Shown: positions 48,426 through 60,731, numbered from the stretch's first letter. The stretch is 64,000 bases of DNA from Spinellus fusiger (GCA_025094145.1 JALLLS010000012.1:496001-560000), one strand, 5' to 3'. Program-made: numbers and translations. Notes: generated from the sequence alone by a model not told the origin.

Positions 48426-49260
48426 TACTTGCTAAAAACTAGTGTTAAAAAGTTATGCCATATTAAGAAATAAATACAGATTCAATGAGAACAGGTGGTA
48501 GAATATTAGACTATGTTTTATTTCATTTATATTTTTTTTATAAAATATTTCATTTATATTAGATCTAAATGATGTTTAGTTCATAACTGAGACTAGATAC
48601 AGTAGAACAGCTGCCAATGTCACCTTGCTCATTTTCCCCATCTTCAAACATCCAAAGATGTTACTTAAGATCTAGATATTAGCTATGAGTATCAGCCTAA
48701 ACAGAGGTCCTGTGCTATTGCAAAGCAGGCAATGTGAGTTACCAGAAGTGGAGGCTATTACCTATAGCCATTTAAGTGGTAGAAACATATCTACTTCTAC
48801 CACCTAAAAGTCTTTATTAACACAAATACACACTAATTACAACTTAGTTGTTTGGCAAAATACGAGTCTACTGGACTATAGTTCTCTATACACCAGGAGG
48901 TCTTTAGGATATAAAAGGAAAAGAAAAATTCTCTATCAGGCACAGGCTAAGAAAGTAAAGAGATCATATTCATCATCATAATGTATACCGTATTCCTTGC
49001 AATGGACAGTCTTCCATCTTCTCTACGCTCTACAATTAGAGGTAGCTATGGAAATAAATATCATTAGCTCATTGCTATTATTTTAATCATTCGTTTTTGT
49101 AGTTTTTCTATTTGTTTTAGTTCTGTCATGAAAGGTGATCTTTTCAACACAGAGGTCTCTAATAAAGCAGAGTGTCTGTGTAGCTTCAGTTCTGTATAAG
49201 GTGAAATCATATTTCAACTGATAAATCGAGAAACAGTGTTTAAAGATTAAAAAAAAACTA
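48426..49260. repeat. Left arm of an 835-bp inverted repeat pair
   Basis: The sequence from TACTTGCTAAAAACTAG to the nine-A run before CTA at 49260 reappears inverted at 50491-51325, with the same length and, wherever I compared them, near identity (one difference seen, near the outer end). Both outer ends are TA. Confidence 0.9.
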
Positions 49261-50490
49261 TGTACTATGGCTGGTAATTAAACTCAGGGTTTAAGTGTGA
49301 AAATCTACAAAACTTTGAGCATTATGTCGTCCACAAGACGTCAATGTACTTTATCGGAGTTCATATCATTTTCTTTTATGCACAAACTTCTATCACCATT
49401 ACTAATGAAATTGCCTCATATCATTAATACCATTCAATGATTTTCTGAGGATCAATTGTTTAAATAAAAAGCCGAATACTTATTTAATTATAATGTAATT
49501 ACTAGAATTACCCCTCAGTAGATCATATCTCAACTAATTAGATTAGGTGTTGGTGTATCGCTGCTCATCAGTCTAATGAAGCTGTACATGATATCAATGA
49601 TTTCATTTTTTCTTTTTGGCATTTTTTTTTGTAAATCACAAGTTTGTCCTTAAAAAATGAATCGGGAATAGTATGGAGACTTAGTTATTTGTAGTTTTAA
49701 GAAGAGTAGGGTCGGTTTGGAAGCAATTGTAATAGATTTCTATCTATCTTTTTTATAGAATTACCTCTGTATACCTTTCTTATTGTTCCTTAATTGAAAA
49801 TGCTTCTCAGTGTGTCAATGTTGTAGATCTTAAGAAATCTACTAATGTTGGAGGTGTTCATGTTCAACATGTAAAAAATCTCAGCATTACACATATCGTT
49901 GTTAACGGGCCTATGTACAACAATAGTACGAGTCTGAGGGGTAGTATATTTCTCAGTAGTATTAGAAGATATGGCGAATATACTGATGTTGTTTGAGAGT
50001 TTGATACAAAGGGTCTTATAAAACTAGGCAAAACCAATGATGTTTTTAATATCTTAGTCAAGACCTCATATAAGGACTAGACGTTTGATATTCCTCCTAG
50101 GGGTGAAAAGATATACCAGGCTATAATTTATTATAGTTTTCTAAACTTGATCACTCTCATTTAACAATAAATGTATATTTTTCTTGTAGATAAATATAAT
50201 AAATGTTCTGTTTATTTTTTACTACCATAGTTAATTTTTCGAGTTTTACTATTAGAAAATTATTAAGTGAAACTCATTGGAAGCTTAACTATTTTGGATA
50301 ACATTAGTTTTACTGTTAACCAAATTAGCTTTATTTACTCATTTATTTTAATCTTCAAATGTCCAAGAGTAGGTTCTGAAATGCAGCTACTAACTATACT
50401 CTATAATAAACCATAGTGTTGTATTATTGCAAGACATTTAATAGAATATCAATATTGTGTTGAAATTAAACGAAATCTATTAACGATAAA
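49261..50490 (+). other. 1.23-kb centre of the inverted-repeat element, with a decayed reading frame
   Basis: Between the arms, 49810-50150 reads on the plus strand as a protein-like frame (VHVQHVKNLSITHIVVNGPM, then SIFLSSIRRYGEYTDVV) interrupted by stops at about 49998 and 50078. I do not recognise it. It could be the remnant of the element's own gene or captured host sequence. Confidence 0.4.
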
Positions 50491-51325
50491 TAGTTTTTTT
50501 TTAATCTTTAAACACTGTTTCTCGATTTATCAGTTGAAATATGATTTCACCTTATACAGAACTGAAGCTACACAGACACTCTGCTTTATTAGAGACCTCT
50601 GTGTTGAAAAGATCACCTTTCATGACAGAACTAAAACAAATAGAAAAACTACAAAAACGAATGATTAAAATAATAGCAATGAGCTAATGATATTTATTTC
50701 CATAGCTACCTCTAATTGTAGAGCGTAGAGAAGATGGAAGACTGTCCATTGCAAGGAATACGGTATACATTATGATGATGAATATGATCTCTTTACTTTC
50801 TTAGCCTGTGCCTGATAGAGAATTTTTCTTTTCCTTTTATATCCTAAAGACCTCCTGGTGTATAGAGAACTATAGTCCAGTAGACTCGTATTTTGCCAAA
50901 CAACTAAGTTGTAATTAGTGTGTATTTGTGTTAATAAAGACTTTTAGGTGGTAGAAGTAGATATGTTTCTACCACTTAAATGGCTATAGGTAATAGCCTC
51001 CACTTCTGGTAACTCACATTGCCTGCTTTGCAATAGCACAGGACCTCTGTTTAGGCTGATACTCATAGCTAATATCTAGATCTTAAGTAACATCTTTGGA
51101 TGTTTGAAGATGGGGAAAATGAGCAAGGTGACATTGGCAGCTGTTCTACTGTATCTAGTCTCAGTTATGAACTAAACATCATTTAGATCTAATATAAATG
51201 AAATATTTTATAAAAAAAATATAAATGAAATAAAACATAGTCTAATATTCTACCACCTGTTCTCATTGAATCTGTATTTATTTCTTAATATGGCATAACT
51301 TTTTAACACTAGTTTTTAGTAAGTA
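50491..51325. repeat. Right arm of the 835-bp inverted repeat pair
   Basis: Inverse of 48426-49260. On the plus strand around 50530-50690 it encodes a 46-residue stretch starting MISPYTELKLHRHSALLETS and containing KQIEKLQKRMIKIIAMS, vaguely like the C-terminal part of non-LTR reverse transcriptases. LPLIVERREDGRLSIAR follows after two stops. The arm ends at TA, where the next element begins. Confidence 0.9.
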
Positions 51326-51984
51326 CACACCCAAAGATATTTCTGGCCTTTAAGCGGTGATATCTCCTTTTTACATCTGCAAAAAAACTCACCTTCTATG
51401 GAACTGTGTTTAAAATCAAAGGTTTGTGGATATCCAAGTAATTGTTTCCTTTTGTAGTATACCTCAATATCAAATTATATTATCAGTAAAATATATTGTT
51501 TATGAATAAAATTATTTATTGTAATAGTATAGATAATACTATAGTATAGCTATAGCTACTGCCCAAGTGCATTCCCTCATAGCAATAAAATCTATACCCT
51601 AAAAACCCAATTCTTTGTTCTTAGAAGATAGATAACTATGCTCAGTAGTACACCCTAGAGACCCTAGATAGTATAGAAAACCACCTGAGACTGACCTGAG
51701 AAGAGTCTTTACTTGCCTAATAACAATACAATGGGTGTCTTATGGATTAGAATGAACTCAAGCCCAGATGAAGACATTATTTACCTTTTTTATCACTAGA
51801 ATAGTCCTTGGTAGTGCCTATCACCCCTTCTATTGTTTCTCTTTGTTAATAATAGCACACTGCCTTGCTCAATTATGCTCATCTCAATAAGTACTTAGGT
51901 ATCAAGTTGTATAGACAGTGTAAGAAGTAACAAAATAATAACAAGACCAAAGAATAGAAAATATTTTCATTCTGGTGAGGTATA

Positions 51985-52449
51985 CAGTCCCATACAATAA
52001 ATGAGTGGACAGCAAATCAATTTTCTATTTTTACTTTACAATTTATTCAAACAATGACTTCAAGCAATGAAAATCAGCCAGCTCTTATTCAAGAACATAA
52101 AGATAGTCCTATCAAAAGAAGAGAGCATGATATGTCTATTAGAGATCAAATCATAGGACAATGGAAAAGACATGCTACTTATCAAGAGATTTCTGACGGT
52201 CGACCTCACAAAGAGCACAGTGAGTAGGATCGTTCTATTGTATAAAAACAAAGGCTTTGCTACAAATTATTGAGCAATATCTTTATAATAAGAATGTAGA
52301 AAATCCGTTAAAGAACAACTATTCCAAATCCCGTGTTATTTCATGAATATTTTATTATGAACATCTTTGACTGATAGATATACCTTTATTTTTCAAAATA
52401 AAATAAAAATAATAAGAATTTCTGTCCACTCACTTATTGTATGGGACTG
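51985..52449 (+). mobile_element. Internally deleted Tc1-type element (MITE-like) nested in copy A
   Basis: TA-flanked. The left end CAGTCCCATACAATAAATGA is mirrored at the right end (…TTATTGTATGGGACTG). Copy B shows the uninterrupted sequence at this point (GATGTATACAC, minus strand), so this is an insertion into A at TA. Same family as 5662-6308. It keeps only the 5' part of a transposase gene. Confidence 0.85.
52054..52227 (+). pseudogene. Truncated Tc1 transposase N-terminus
   Basis: 57 codons from ATG to TAG. It contains SIRDQIIGQWKRHATYQEIS, the first helix-turn-helix of Tc1-like transposases. The catalytic domain is absent. It could act only as a DNA-binding fragment; that is inference. 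Confidence 0.65.
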
Positions 52450-53459
52450 TATATGTGCATAGAAAACCCACAGGACTCACAGTTTCCATTGATAGATATA
52501 CAAGTTTTGTGCTTTAGCACAACTTCTTGGTTTTCAAATCACGGATTGAATCAATGGCATATCAAAACCAATTGTAAAACAGAATAGTATAAAAAGAATA
52601 GGTCAACTCGTCTTTATTTTATTTTCTTCATGGAACCTGCTCTAAAGATTATAGCAGTGAAGGACTCAATCACTAGTATTGGATGGAAACCGGGTTATCT
52701 CTGTCAGGACATACATCTTCAATAGTCAATTATGAAAGGTTTGTAGGATACATCGAGGAGAGAGCCAAAATTACTCCAGTATTGCATAACGAATTATTCA
52801 AATGAAGATACTCCTTCTGTGGAAAACCACAATGTCAATTGCTTAATCTTATTTCTTAGGATGAAGCCTTTTATCTTTATAAATCAACAACAATCAGACA
52901 AACATCTAGCTAGTAGTAGCTAATCCACCAAAACATCAAAACATCAAAAAAGAATCCGGTGTAGTTATCGCTACACTAAACCAAAATACATGTAAGTCTT
53001 TTTTGAACCATACTACATTTCTATACTATAATTTCCCCAAAGATATACCAATACTTTATGAAGATAGTGTAGCTATTGCTAGGATAGGCAGACAGAGTTT
53101 GAAATAGTTCATTTAGACAGCGAAAATACCCTTTTTTAAACACATTAGCCAATTATAGAAATTCTGTTATTTTATTATCCGTATATTTACTTTTATATCC
53201 CAAAAATCTTTAGGTATGTACTCATGGTTACTCAAATACTCTTAATATTAACCACAGCATTTATTCAGTGTTTAAACCTGTAAGATCAAAAAATAGAAGT
53301 AACCACTTATTTCTGACTCTTAGACCACAAAGAACCATAATCTGATCATCTAAACTGAGAAAAATTATTCCAACCTATCATCAAGGAATTAAGAATTAAA
53401 GATGAGGTATTTCTTTATATATTTCAATTATTCTTCGATAGATATGATATTTTCAGCTG

Positions 53460-53720
53460 TCCTACCACTAAGATAACAATGTTGTGGAAGGCAGAGAATG
53501 GTATGGCGACAATATCTTACTGACTATCCTAAAGTAGAGACTTGAACCGTATCAAGCATATCTGAGATTACTTGGAGAAGTCCGTTTGAGAAAGAAGGTC
53601 CTTCTACATGATTAAACAGCAGTTTGAGACCGCTCTGATGCAGTAAAAAAAACTAGAAAGTCTTTACAAATGCTCCCATTATCGATAATGGGAGCAGAGG
53701 GCTTAGTTTACTGTTAATAG
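53460..53720 (+). mobile_element. Tc1 transposase C-terminal remnant
   Basis: 53540-53640 reads LNRIKHI then DYLEKSV and ETALMQ, a decayed form of the LNPIEHIWDYLEK motif that carries the last catalytic Glu (here Lys, from E to K). Stops are present. A perfect 24-bp palindrome (53672-53695) lies just downstream. Confidence 0.5.
53672..53695. repeat. Perfect 24-bp palindrome centred on ATCGAT
   Basis: Two 12-nt halves, GCTCCCATTATC and its exact complement, without a spacer. Could form a hairpin; it may be a solo terminal palindrome of a transposon or two abutting ends. Confidence 0.85.
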
Positions 53721-54419
53721 GTAGAGTAATCATACCAATTATTTTTATTGTTACAAAAGTTGTCTTATTAATGATTGAAAACTCAAAAACTCTGTCTAAA
53801 GAACATAAGGTTTATGGCCATAAGAAAGCAAAGTATGAAAATTCAAAGATCAAACGGAGTTTGAAGGTCCTGCATTTCTCTCTGTTTACTGTAGTACTGT
53901 CTCATTTGAATAAAAAACACTCCACACTCCCTTACTTCATAGTTACTATATCACCAGAAAATGTGCATTCAATTGATCCTGCTTAAATATCTTGCAGCTC
54001 ATGTTTAAATCTTTTGTTTAATGGTGATATTTGGCTTATCTTGATGGTTATCTTGAAATTAATAGATCAATTCATGTTCACTCAATATATTGTGCGTGCC
54101 ATCAGGCAGCAACTTGTCTATTGAGGCTGATGATAGATCTATTGTGTAAAAATGCCAACATGTTCATAGAGTATCAAAAATCTTCCATCAACAAACTATT
54201 AACTCCCACACCTCCACTCATTTTCCTTTTCACCATCTAACATTATCTTGTTTAGCAAATCCAAAGGCTTCCAGTGTACTTATGTCTTCAATATTGCCCA
54301 AATCAGTGAAAGTATCCATCCTTAGATTTTAAATTACTAAAGAAGTCTATCTTTCTTGTGTTCTTTAAATCTTTACTGATAATAATGCCTTTCATGAAGC
54401 CTATTCCTTATACTCACTA

Positions 54420-54631
54420 GTTCTTTTTTTTTGTTTGCTCATGAGAAAGTTTATTTCCTGTTCTTTTCCCGTCTCTTTTCTGATGCATTGTACTTTTTTT
54501 TACACAAATATTTGTAAGGTTTCCATATACATTATCTTTTAAAGTCTCACAAACTCTCATAGGGTAGCCATTATGCCCAATGCGCGAATGGCACAAAAAA
54601 GCATCCGAGAGCATAGGATACCTTGAACCTG
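54420..54631 (+). mobile_element. 3' terminal fragment of the Tc1 family at 62230-63827
   Basis: Shares with 63600-63827 the order TCTCACA..GGGT(A/G)GC, TATGCCCAATG(C/T)GCGAAT and a CCTTGAACCTG end. Only the non-coding 3' end remains, with many substitutions. Confidence 0.6.
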
Positions 54632-55545
54632 TTATATTGTCTCTTTACAGCCACACACCATTGAAGAATTTTGCCACATTCCCATAACATCCAAAGCTGT
54701 TTTCTGAAGACCAACTACTTTCTATTGATCCCATCATAGGCTTTTTATTGATCCTTTCTATCTTTAAAAAGCTGTACTATCTTTTAGACTGTATATCTTT
54801 ATGAATTCAATATACGATATACTCTTTAGGTATGCTAGGATCATTTTGTGTGGTTACTTAATCTTGGCAGTCTACATATTTGTTTATAGCCCGATTTCGG
54901 TTCAAGAAATAAAAATAAATAATTGGGTATCACTAAATATATCACAATACTGTACAACTATAGATATTCCATATTTAGACAAATAGACAGTTTACTATAC
55001 TATTCTAGGCCCTAAAGGATCGACCAACTATAGAGTATAATAGTAACACGAGCTTCAGGTGAATCGGCCTCGCCATAATCTGGACTACATAAGTACAACC
55101 GTAGATGCAAAGAAGTACAGATAGTCATATATGCTTATATACTTGCATATGGCCACAAGAATATGAAATACAATAACTATGATCATGAATAGAACGTTAA
55201 ATATTGATGATAAATTCAATAGTTGATATAAAGACTATATAGAGTCTTGATATTTTGATAAATAAATAAGAATAGATTTTTGATATAAATATACCAGCTC
55301 ATGATCAATATACATGAGCAAGTCTTAATATACTATAAAAGTAAAAATACAATCATTAATTAGGATATTAATTTAAGCATTGTATTTTGCCTATTAACAT
55401 TTACCTGAATTTTAGCAGTCAAACAGATTTATTTTTACCCTTGTACAGTTATGATCCTTAATAGATATAAACTTGCGAGATTATTGAAACAACACTCATT
55501 CTCTCTCTCTCTCTTCTCTAACAGCTACAAATACCACTTTTAAAT
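54632..55545. other. AT-rich spacer upstream of the fucosyltransferase gene
   Basis: No gene supported. It contains AT-rich runs and, just before the ATG at 55546, a CTCTCTCTCTCTC tract at 55499-55514. Confidence 0.5.
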
Positions 55546-57496
55546 ATGCCTTTAAGTAGTATGGCATCATTTAATATTTTCTCTTCTCAGAAAAGTGGTA
55601 ACCCTAATAGACACACCAAGCACAAAGCAACAAAGCAGATAGTTGTGGCAGGCAGTATTACATTTGTTCTACTTTTCATCTTTTTCCTTGGTACACGTAA
55701 GTAGTCATCAAAATAGTAAATAAAAAATATCTTTCTTATTTTCTCTTTCTATTTTCAAGCTGGCAAAACTATCAAAAGTCTGGCAAGTGAAAACAGCTTC
55801 ATAACACATAGTGGCCGAAGCAAAAGAACAACCAACTGTGGTTTTCCTAGTCAAATCCCAATTTCAAAAAGCGAAGACGGTACATTCACCCCACCATCTC
55901 CTGACGCAACTTTTTTCTCTGCATTATCGCGCGTCACATCTTCCGAATACAATGCCTTTTGCTCTCAGCTAGATCCTCAGAGAGGATTTGTAAATGATAC
56001 CTTAACAAACCCAGAAACCAATGAGTGCGGTACATGGCAGGGAAAATATAAAGCATTACATGAAAGAAGACTTGAACAACTAGAGCGGCTAAAAGCAGGT
56101 GACTTTGGCAGTTTTCAACACGAAGATCGACCAAAATTTGTGGGATATATCTGTGAAATTGACAAAAAAAACCGAAGACATGGATGTGGTGGACTTGCAG
56201 ACCGTATGACTGGTAAGAAGAAAGATCCCAATGAGAAAGAGAAAAAATCCACTTACCATTTTGGCTATTAGGCATGGTCTCTACTTTCCTCTATGCTTTG
56301 CTTACAGACAGAGCGTACTTGGCTTATTGGGAACCAGGAAATCCAATTAAATTAGAAACGCTTTTTGAAAAGCCAAATGTCGATTGGAGCTATGATCCAG
56401 AAAAACTTGCAGCTCTCTTCAAAAAGAAAGGACAAGCTTTACTAAGCTATAGCCAGGTTAACATAATAAATTATAGCTGGAAAAAACTAGGAGCCACTTT
56501 GTTTCCTCAAGGCTCCAAACAAGATTTTAATACTCTCTGGAATTCTTCAGTAAGTCTTAACTTTGCAAACTTTATTATAAAAATATCTCACTCTTTTATA
56601 GTTTATTTCTATGAAATCAAATAGAGGTTATCTTATTCGAACCTTCCAAGAGTCTACCAGATATTCAGAAATGTTGAACAATATGGGCTTAACTAAAGAA
56701 AATGCATTTCGCTGTTTCACTGACTTTCTATTCCGCCCAACCATTGGATCAAGAAGATTTATCAAGGTTTACAAGGATCTGTTTGAAATGAAAAGTGTGC
56801 TCAGCATTGCTCTACAGGTACATTAAATATTCATCACAAGAGTTATAACCATTTATATGATAGATTCGTACAGATGATCGAGCACTGACAAACCCCGAAG
56901 AAGACACAAACACACTCGAACAATGGGATTATTTTATCAAGTGTGCAAATGATCTAAGAGATTCCGTAAGAAAGCCCCATCACACACAGGTGGTTTATTT
57001 CTTGGTCACAGACTCTCTGAGTCTACGTAAAGAGTTTGTTTCAATGAACCAAAATGAAGAGCTTGCAAAAAGATTCCTTGGTGATAGTTATAAGGAAACA
57101 ACATTACTTGTCACTGGTCTACCTATTGAGCATATGGAGCCTAAAACAGTATACACAATGCTTTCTCCATCATCCATCGCAAAAATGCTCAAGGTGAAAG
57201 GTGAAATGTCTGGTGCAGTGAACAGTGCATTGATTGAAAACTGGCTTTTGAGTGCTGCAAACTATCGCTTAATCAGTCGAAAAGGGTTTGGAAAGATGGC
57301 AGCTTTTAATTCGCAAAGTCCAAGAACAACTATCAATCTTCCTGTGGTAAGTGTTTGCTAAAGTTATAACTTTTTTCTTGGTATTAATTCTCTCTCTCTT
57401 TTAAAGATTGAACACAAAGAAGTTGCTGTAGACTGCTCCAATCCTCATTCTTTTATTACATTTGATACCTTGAGTACTTGGTGGAGTTTAGGATAG
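55546..57496 (+). CDS. Type II membrane fucosyltransferase-like enzyme (GT37-related)
   Basis: Resembles plant xyloglucan alpha-1,2-fucosyltransferase (GT37), which acts in the Golgi lumen using GDP-fucose. Exons 55546-55696, 55760-56212, 56272-56549, 56602-56817, 56864-57346, 57407-57496; 556 aa (plant FUT1 558). A short basic cytosolic tail is followed by one membrane span at residues 31-50 (QIVVAGSITFVLLFIFFLGT). Matching motifs: HGCGGLADRMTGMVSTFLYA with LLTDRAYLAYW, SNRGYLIRTFQESTRYSEML, AFRCFTDFLFRPT, then IRTDDRALTNPEEDTNTLEQ and TVYTMLSPSSIAKMLKVKGE. Fucose-containing polymers are known in Mucoromycota walls, which fits. It is the only clear host gene in the transposon-rich half. The exact acceptor sugar is unknown. 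Confidence 0.8.
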
Positions 57497-57894
57497 TTAG
57501 TTAGATTTCACAGGAGCAGTATCAATCATTTTCATATTTTCATATTATTCATTGCTTTTTCTTACCTCTTACACTATACATATTAAATTTAAAGTATTCT
57601 CTTATTGGATATTTTTCATATATTGAGTGTTATAGTCACCTTATGGAAGCCTAAGAGTTTAAATAATTATGTAATAATTATGTAATAATAATAAGATTGA
57701 GATGGGAGAAGTAATTTGTAACCATCACTAAAAGGGAAAATAGACTTGAACGCAGTGGGGATATAGAGAGAGTGGCTGCTCGACAATGTACGGACTAAAA
57801 ATAGATATGCCACTTGGGGGTATCTTACCTAAATGATATAGCTCCAGAAAGCAAACACCTGTGCCTTACGACAATTCAGTATACAGATAAACTA

Positions 57895-58666
57895 CCCTAT
57901 TTTCGGAAAACATTCGCACAACCTCAGAAAAAAACTCTCCACTTTTTTTTTCACTTTTCGCGCAGTTTATGTTTTGCTTTTTGCACAATTTCATAAATAT
58001 TTTTGCATACTTTTCGAAATATTATTTATTCAACAATAGGCTTACAGATTTACAATGAAGATGGACAGGGAAATGTTATCGACGAATTGGGCAGTGAGCC
58101 CATCTTGATGGATATAATTAAAGAATGTTTTCCTCTTCAAAATATCATAGATTACAGTACTTAATTGGACTTAAAATCACTTCAAAAGCCTCAGTCAAAA
58201 CCCAAGGCTACTAAACAGGCTACAGCTTTATGACAGAAAAGTGTGCCTTATTGTTTAAGAAAGCATGTTTTCATTAAAATAATTAGTAGGCTTATTGTAA
58301 GTCGCGGCTATGGATATTTATTTCTTCCACAATACTCTCCTGAGATTAATCCTATCAAGCAATTTTGGTCTGTTGTGAAGAGTAAACAGGAGAGAAAAGC
58401 TATTATAAGATGAGACGTTAAACATGAGGATCACTGAAGCATTTAGCGATGTTCTTATCAGTGATCTTAAGGGGTTTTGTTATTACTCTTCTTTGAAATT
58501 TGAAATATACTCAAGTACAGATCCTCATTGATAAATCTCACACACTTTGTGCAAAAAAATATTTATGAAATTGTGCAAAAAGCAAAATATAGACTGTGCA
58601 AAAAATGAGAAAAAAAAAGTGAAGAGTTTTTTTCTGAGGTTGTGCGAATGTTTTCCGAAAATAGTG
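57895..58666 (+). mobile_element. IS630/Tc1-like element with about 110-bp inverted ends
   Basis: TA-flanked. The left end (C.CTATTTTCGGAAAACATT) and right end match inverted for about 110 bp, ending near ATAAATATTTTTGCA. The interior near 58300-58420 encodes YLFLPQYSPEINPIKQFWSV, a DDE_3-type catalytic block with K in place of the usual Glu, then VVKSKQERKAIIR and a stop. It is a non-autonomous remnant of 772 bp. Confidence 0.8.
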
Positions 58667-58715
58667 TATGAAAAACCGATATTTTATTAAATATTTGAAA
58701 AGAAAGCTTATATAC

Positions 58716-59933
58716 TACACACAAAGATTTTTGGGATATATAAAGAAATATTATGAGAATGAAATCTCAATATCATTATGATTGGCTAATGTGTTTGAAA
58801 AGGCTTTTTCGCTGTCTAAATAATCAATTTCAAACTCTACTTGCCTGTTTAAGCAATCACTACTGACTTTGCAATTAAAAAGTATAGAATTGGCTGTAAA
58901 GATAAGAAATAGAACAAAAATCACCCCATAATTACAACTCAGTCACTGAATTTAATGTTTAACATAATGTGTTATCCTTAGGCCCACAGTATTTGCAGCG
59001 TAACAATGTTTAAGAAAGATTTATTGTAGGACACACGGAATCAACTCTAGTGGCCATTGTCCATAAAATAGAACCAAACTTACTTATATTAAGAACAGTA
59101 TAGACATTCATTGACTCAATATTCATAATCACCTCAACTGTCTCATTGTAACTGGTATTAACAGTGGTGCTTAATGATAACAGGGTATTGTTTCTAATAA
59201 TGTCCTTTAGGCCCAAAGCAAATAGAGTGTGAATTGTTTGACATGTGAATTTTATGAATGAGGGCTAGTGTATACATCACCAGAATAGAAAGAAATATTA
59301 TCATTTGTTTTGATAATCCCCTCCTTTTGTTATTTCCCACACTGCACATACAACTTAACACCCAAGTACTTGTCAAGATGAGCATAAGTGAGCAAGGTAA
59401 TGTACTATTATTAACAAAGAGAAACAATAGAGGGAAGTGATAGACACTACCAAAGACTGTTTTAGAGATGGAAAGGTAAACAGTGTCTTTATCTGGGCTT
59501 GAGCTCATTGTATTTTACAAAACACTCATTGCATTGTTATTAGGCGAGTGAAGACTCTTCTCAAATCAGTCTCAGATGGTCTTATTTCTTTTATACTATC
59601 TAGGGTATACTCCTGAGCATATTTATCTATATCCTAGGGATAAAACACAAGTCTTTTAGGGTATATATTTCATTGTTATGAGGGAATGTACTTGGGCAGT
59701 AGCTATATTAATATTATAGTATTAGCTATACTATTACAATAAACAATTTTATTCATAAACAATATATTTCACTGATAATACAATTTGATATCGAGGTATA
59801 CTACAAAAAGAAATAATGATTTGGATATCCTCAGACCTTTTGATTTTTGAACACAGCTCAATATAAGGTGCATTTTTTTTGCAGATGTAAAAAGATATCA
59901 TCGCTTAAAGGCCAAAAAATCTTTAAGTGTGTA
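58716..59933 (-). mobile_element. Terminal-inverted-repeat element, copy B
   Basis: 1.2 kb, opposite orientation to copy A (51324-53220). Ends TACACACAAAGATTTTTGGG and its imperfect inverse at 59914-59933. The minus-strand frame 59508-59194 (104 codons) starts MSSSPDKDTVYLSISKTVFG and contains SMNN-type hydrophobic segments. A second frame follows at 59216-59010. Not recognised as a known transposase; may be the residue of one. Confidence 0.7.
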
Positions 59934-60731
59934 TTGGAATGAACAAGCATTGCCAAGTCAATCAAAGCAATGGTTTTGACAGTTTAAAGATACTTAATTA
60001 TTAAATTAAATACATAAATTCTTTAGAATAGAAAACTATAAAAGACCTTTAAAAGACTCTCAATAAAAAGTATCTTTATCTTGTTTATTATCGAACTTTA
60101 CTAGTGCTACTTCTAGCACATTATAATTGTCTTCCAGCAAGCACAGCAACCCAAGAATTCGGTAAAATCCCAGTCCCTGCAATTAATTTTCTCTTACTTC
60201 TCTTGTCCGCTCTTCCAATTAGTGCAGTGATCGTCGAATCCTTTCTTTCCATGTTTTTTCCATGTATCAAATTTAAGTAATAGTAAGGCTTTTAGTGAAA
60301 GATTCTTTTCTCAAAAGAAACTCTTTTGTTAAAATTCTTCAATATTCTGTTAGTCAATTAACCCATCAAATATATTGTTAGTAATTAGTATAGAAAAGAA
60401 TTGGTATTGATGATTGGAAAAATGCATTAGTAAGAATAGTAATGTTTACTTTCTTTTATTTTGATACTTTTTCAGTTACAATTGTGTTGGTAGATTACTC
60501 TAAGTGAAACATATGGCATTTTATTTTTATCGTTAGTCTTTGTGTGTGTTCTATTTAATTATGCCATTGTTTTATTTTGAAAATTTTCAGATCTCTACCC
60601 AAGGAATTCATGGGTTTATAACAATGTCAAGATAGAGTATGAAACTTAAAAGAAAGGAAGATATATGTTTTAGAGGCTCGAATTTTTCTTTCAATTACTT
60701 TATTATTTCTACGTATTAACAGATTGGTATA
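59934..60731. other. AT-rich spacer
   Basis: About 800 bp between copy B and the Tc1 element. Nothing coding seen. Poly-T runs and degenerate AT sequence only. Confidence 0.5.

Larger units (their letters stand above)
51324..53220 (+). mobile_element. Terminal-inverted-repeat element, copy A (interrupted)
   Basis: It begins TACACACCCAAAGATATTTC and ends TATATCCCAAAAATCTTTAG with ATGTA after. The same ends occur inverted at 58716-59933 (copy B). The two copies share 51330-51980 (B: 59933-59280) and 53080-53220 (B: 58860-58720). The shared part encodes a frame (B minus strand MSSSPDKDTVYLSISKTVFG; A similar with stops). Copy A carries the 465-bp element at 51985-52449. The superfamily is not identified. 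Confidence 0.7.
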
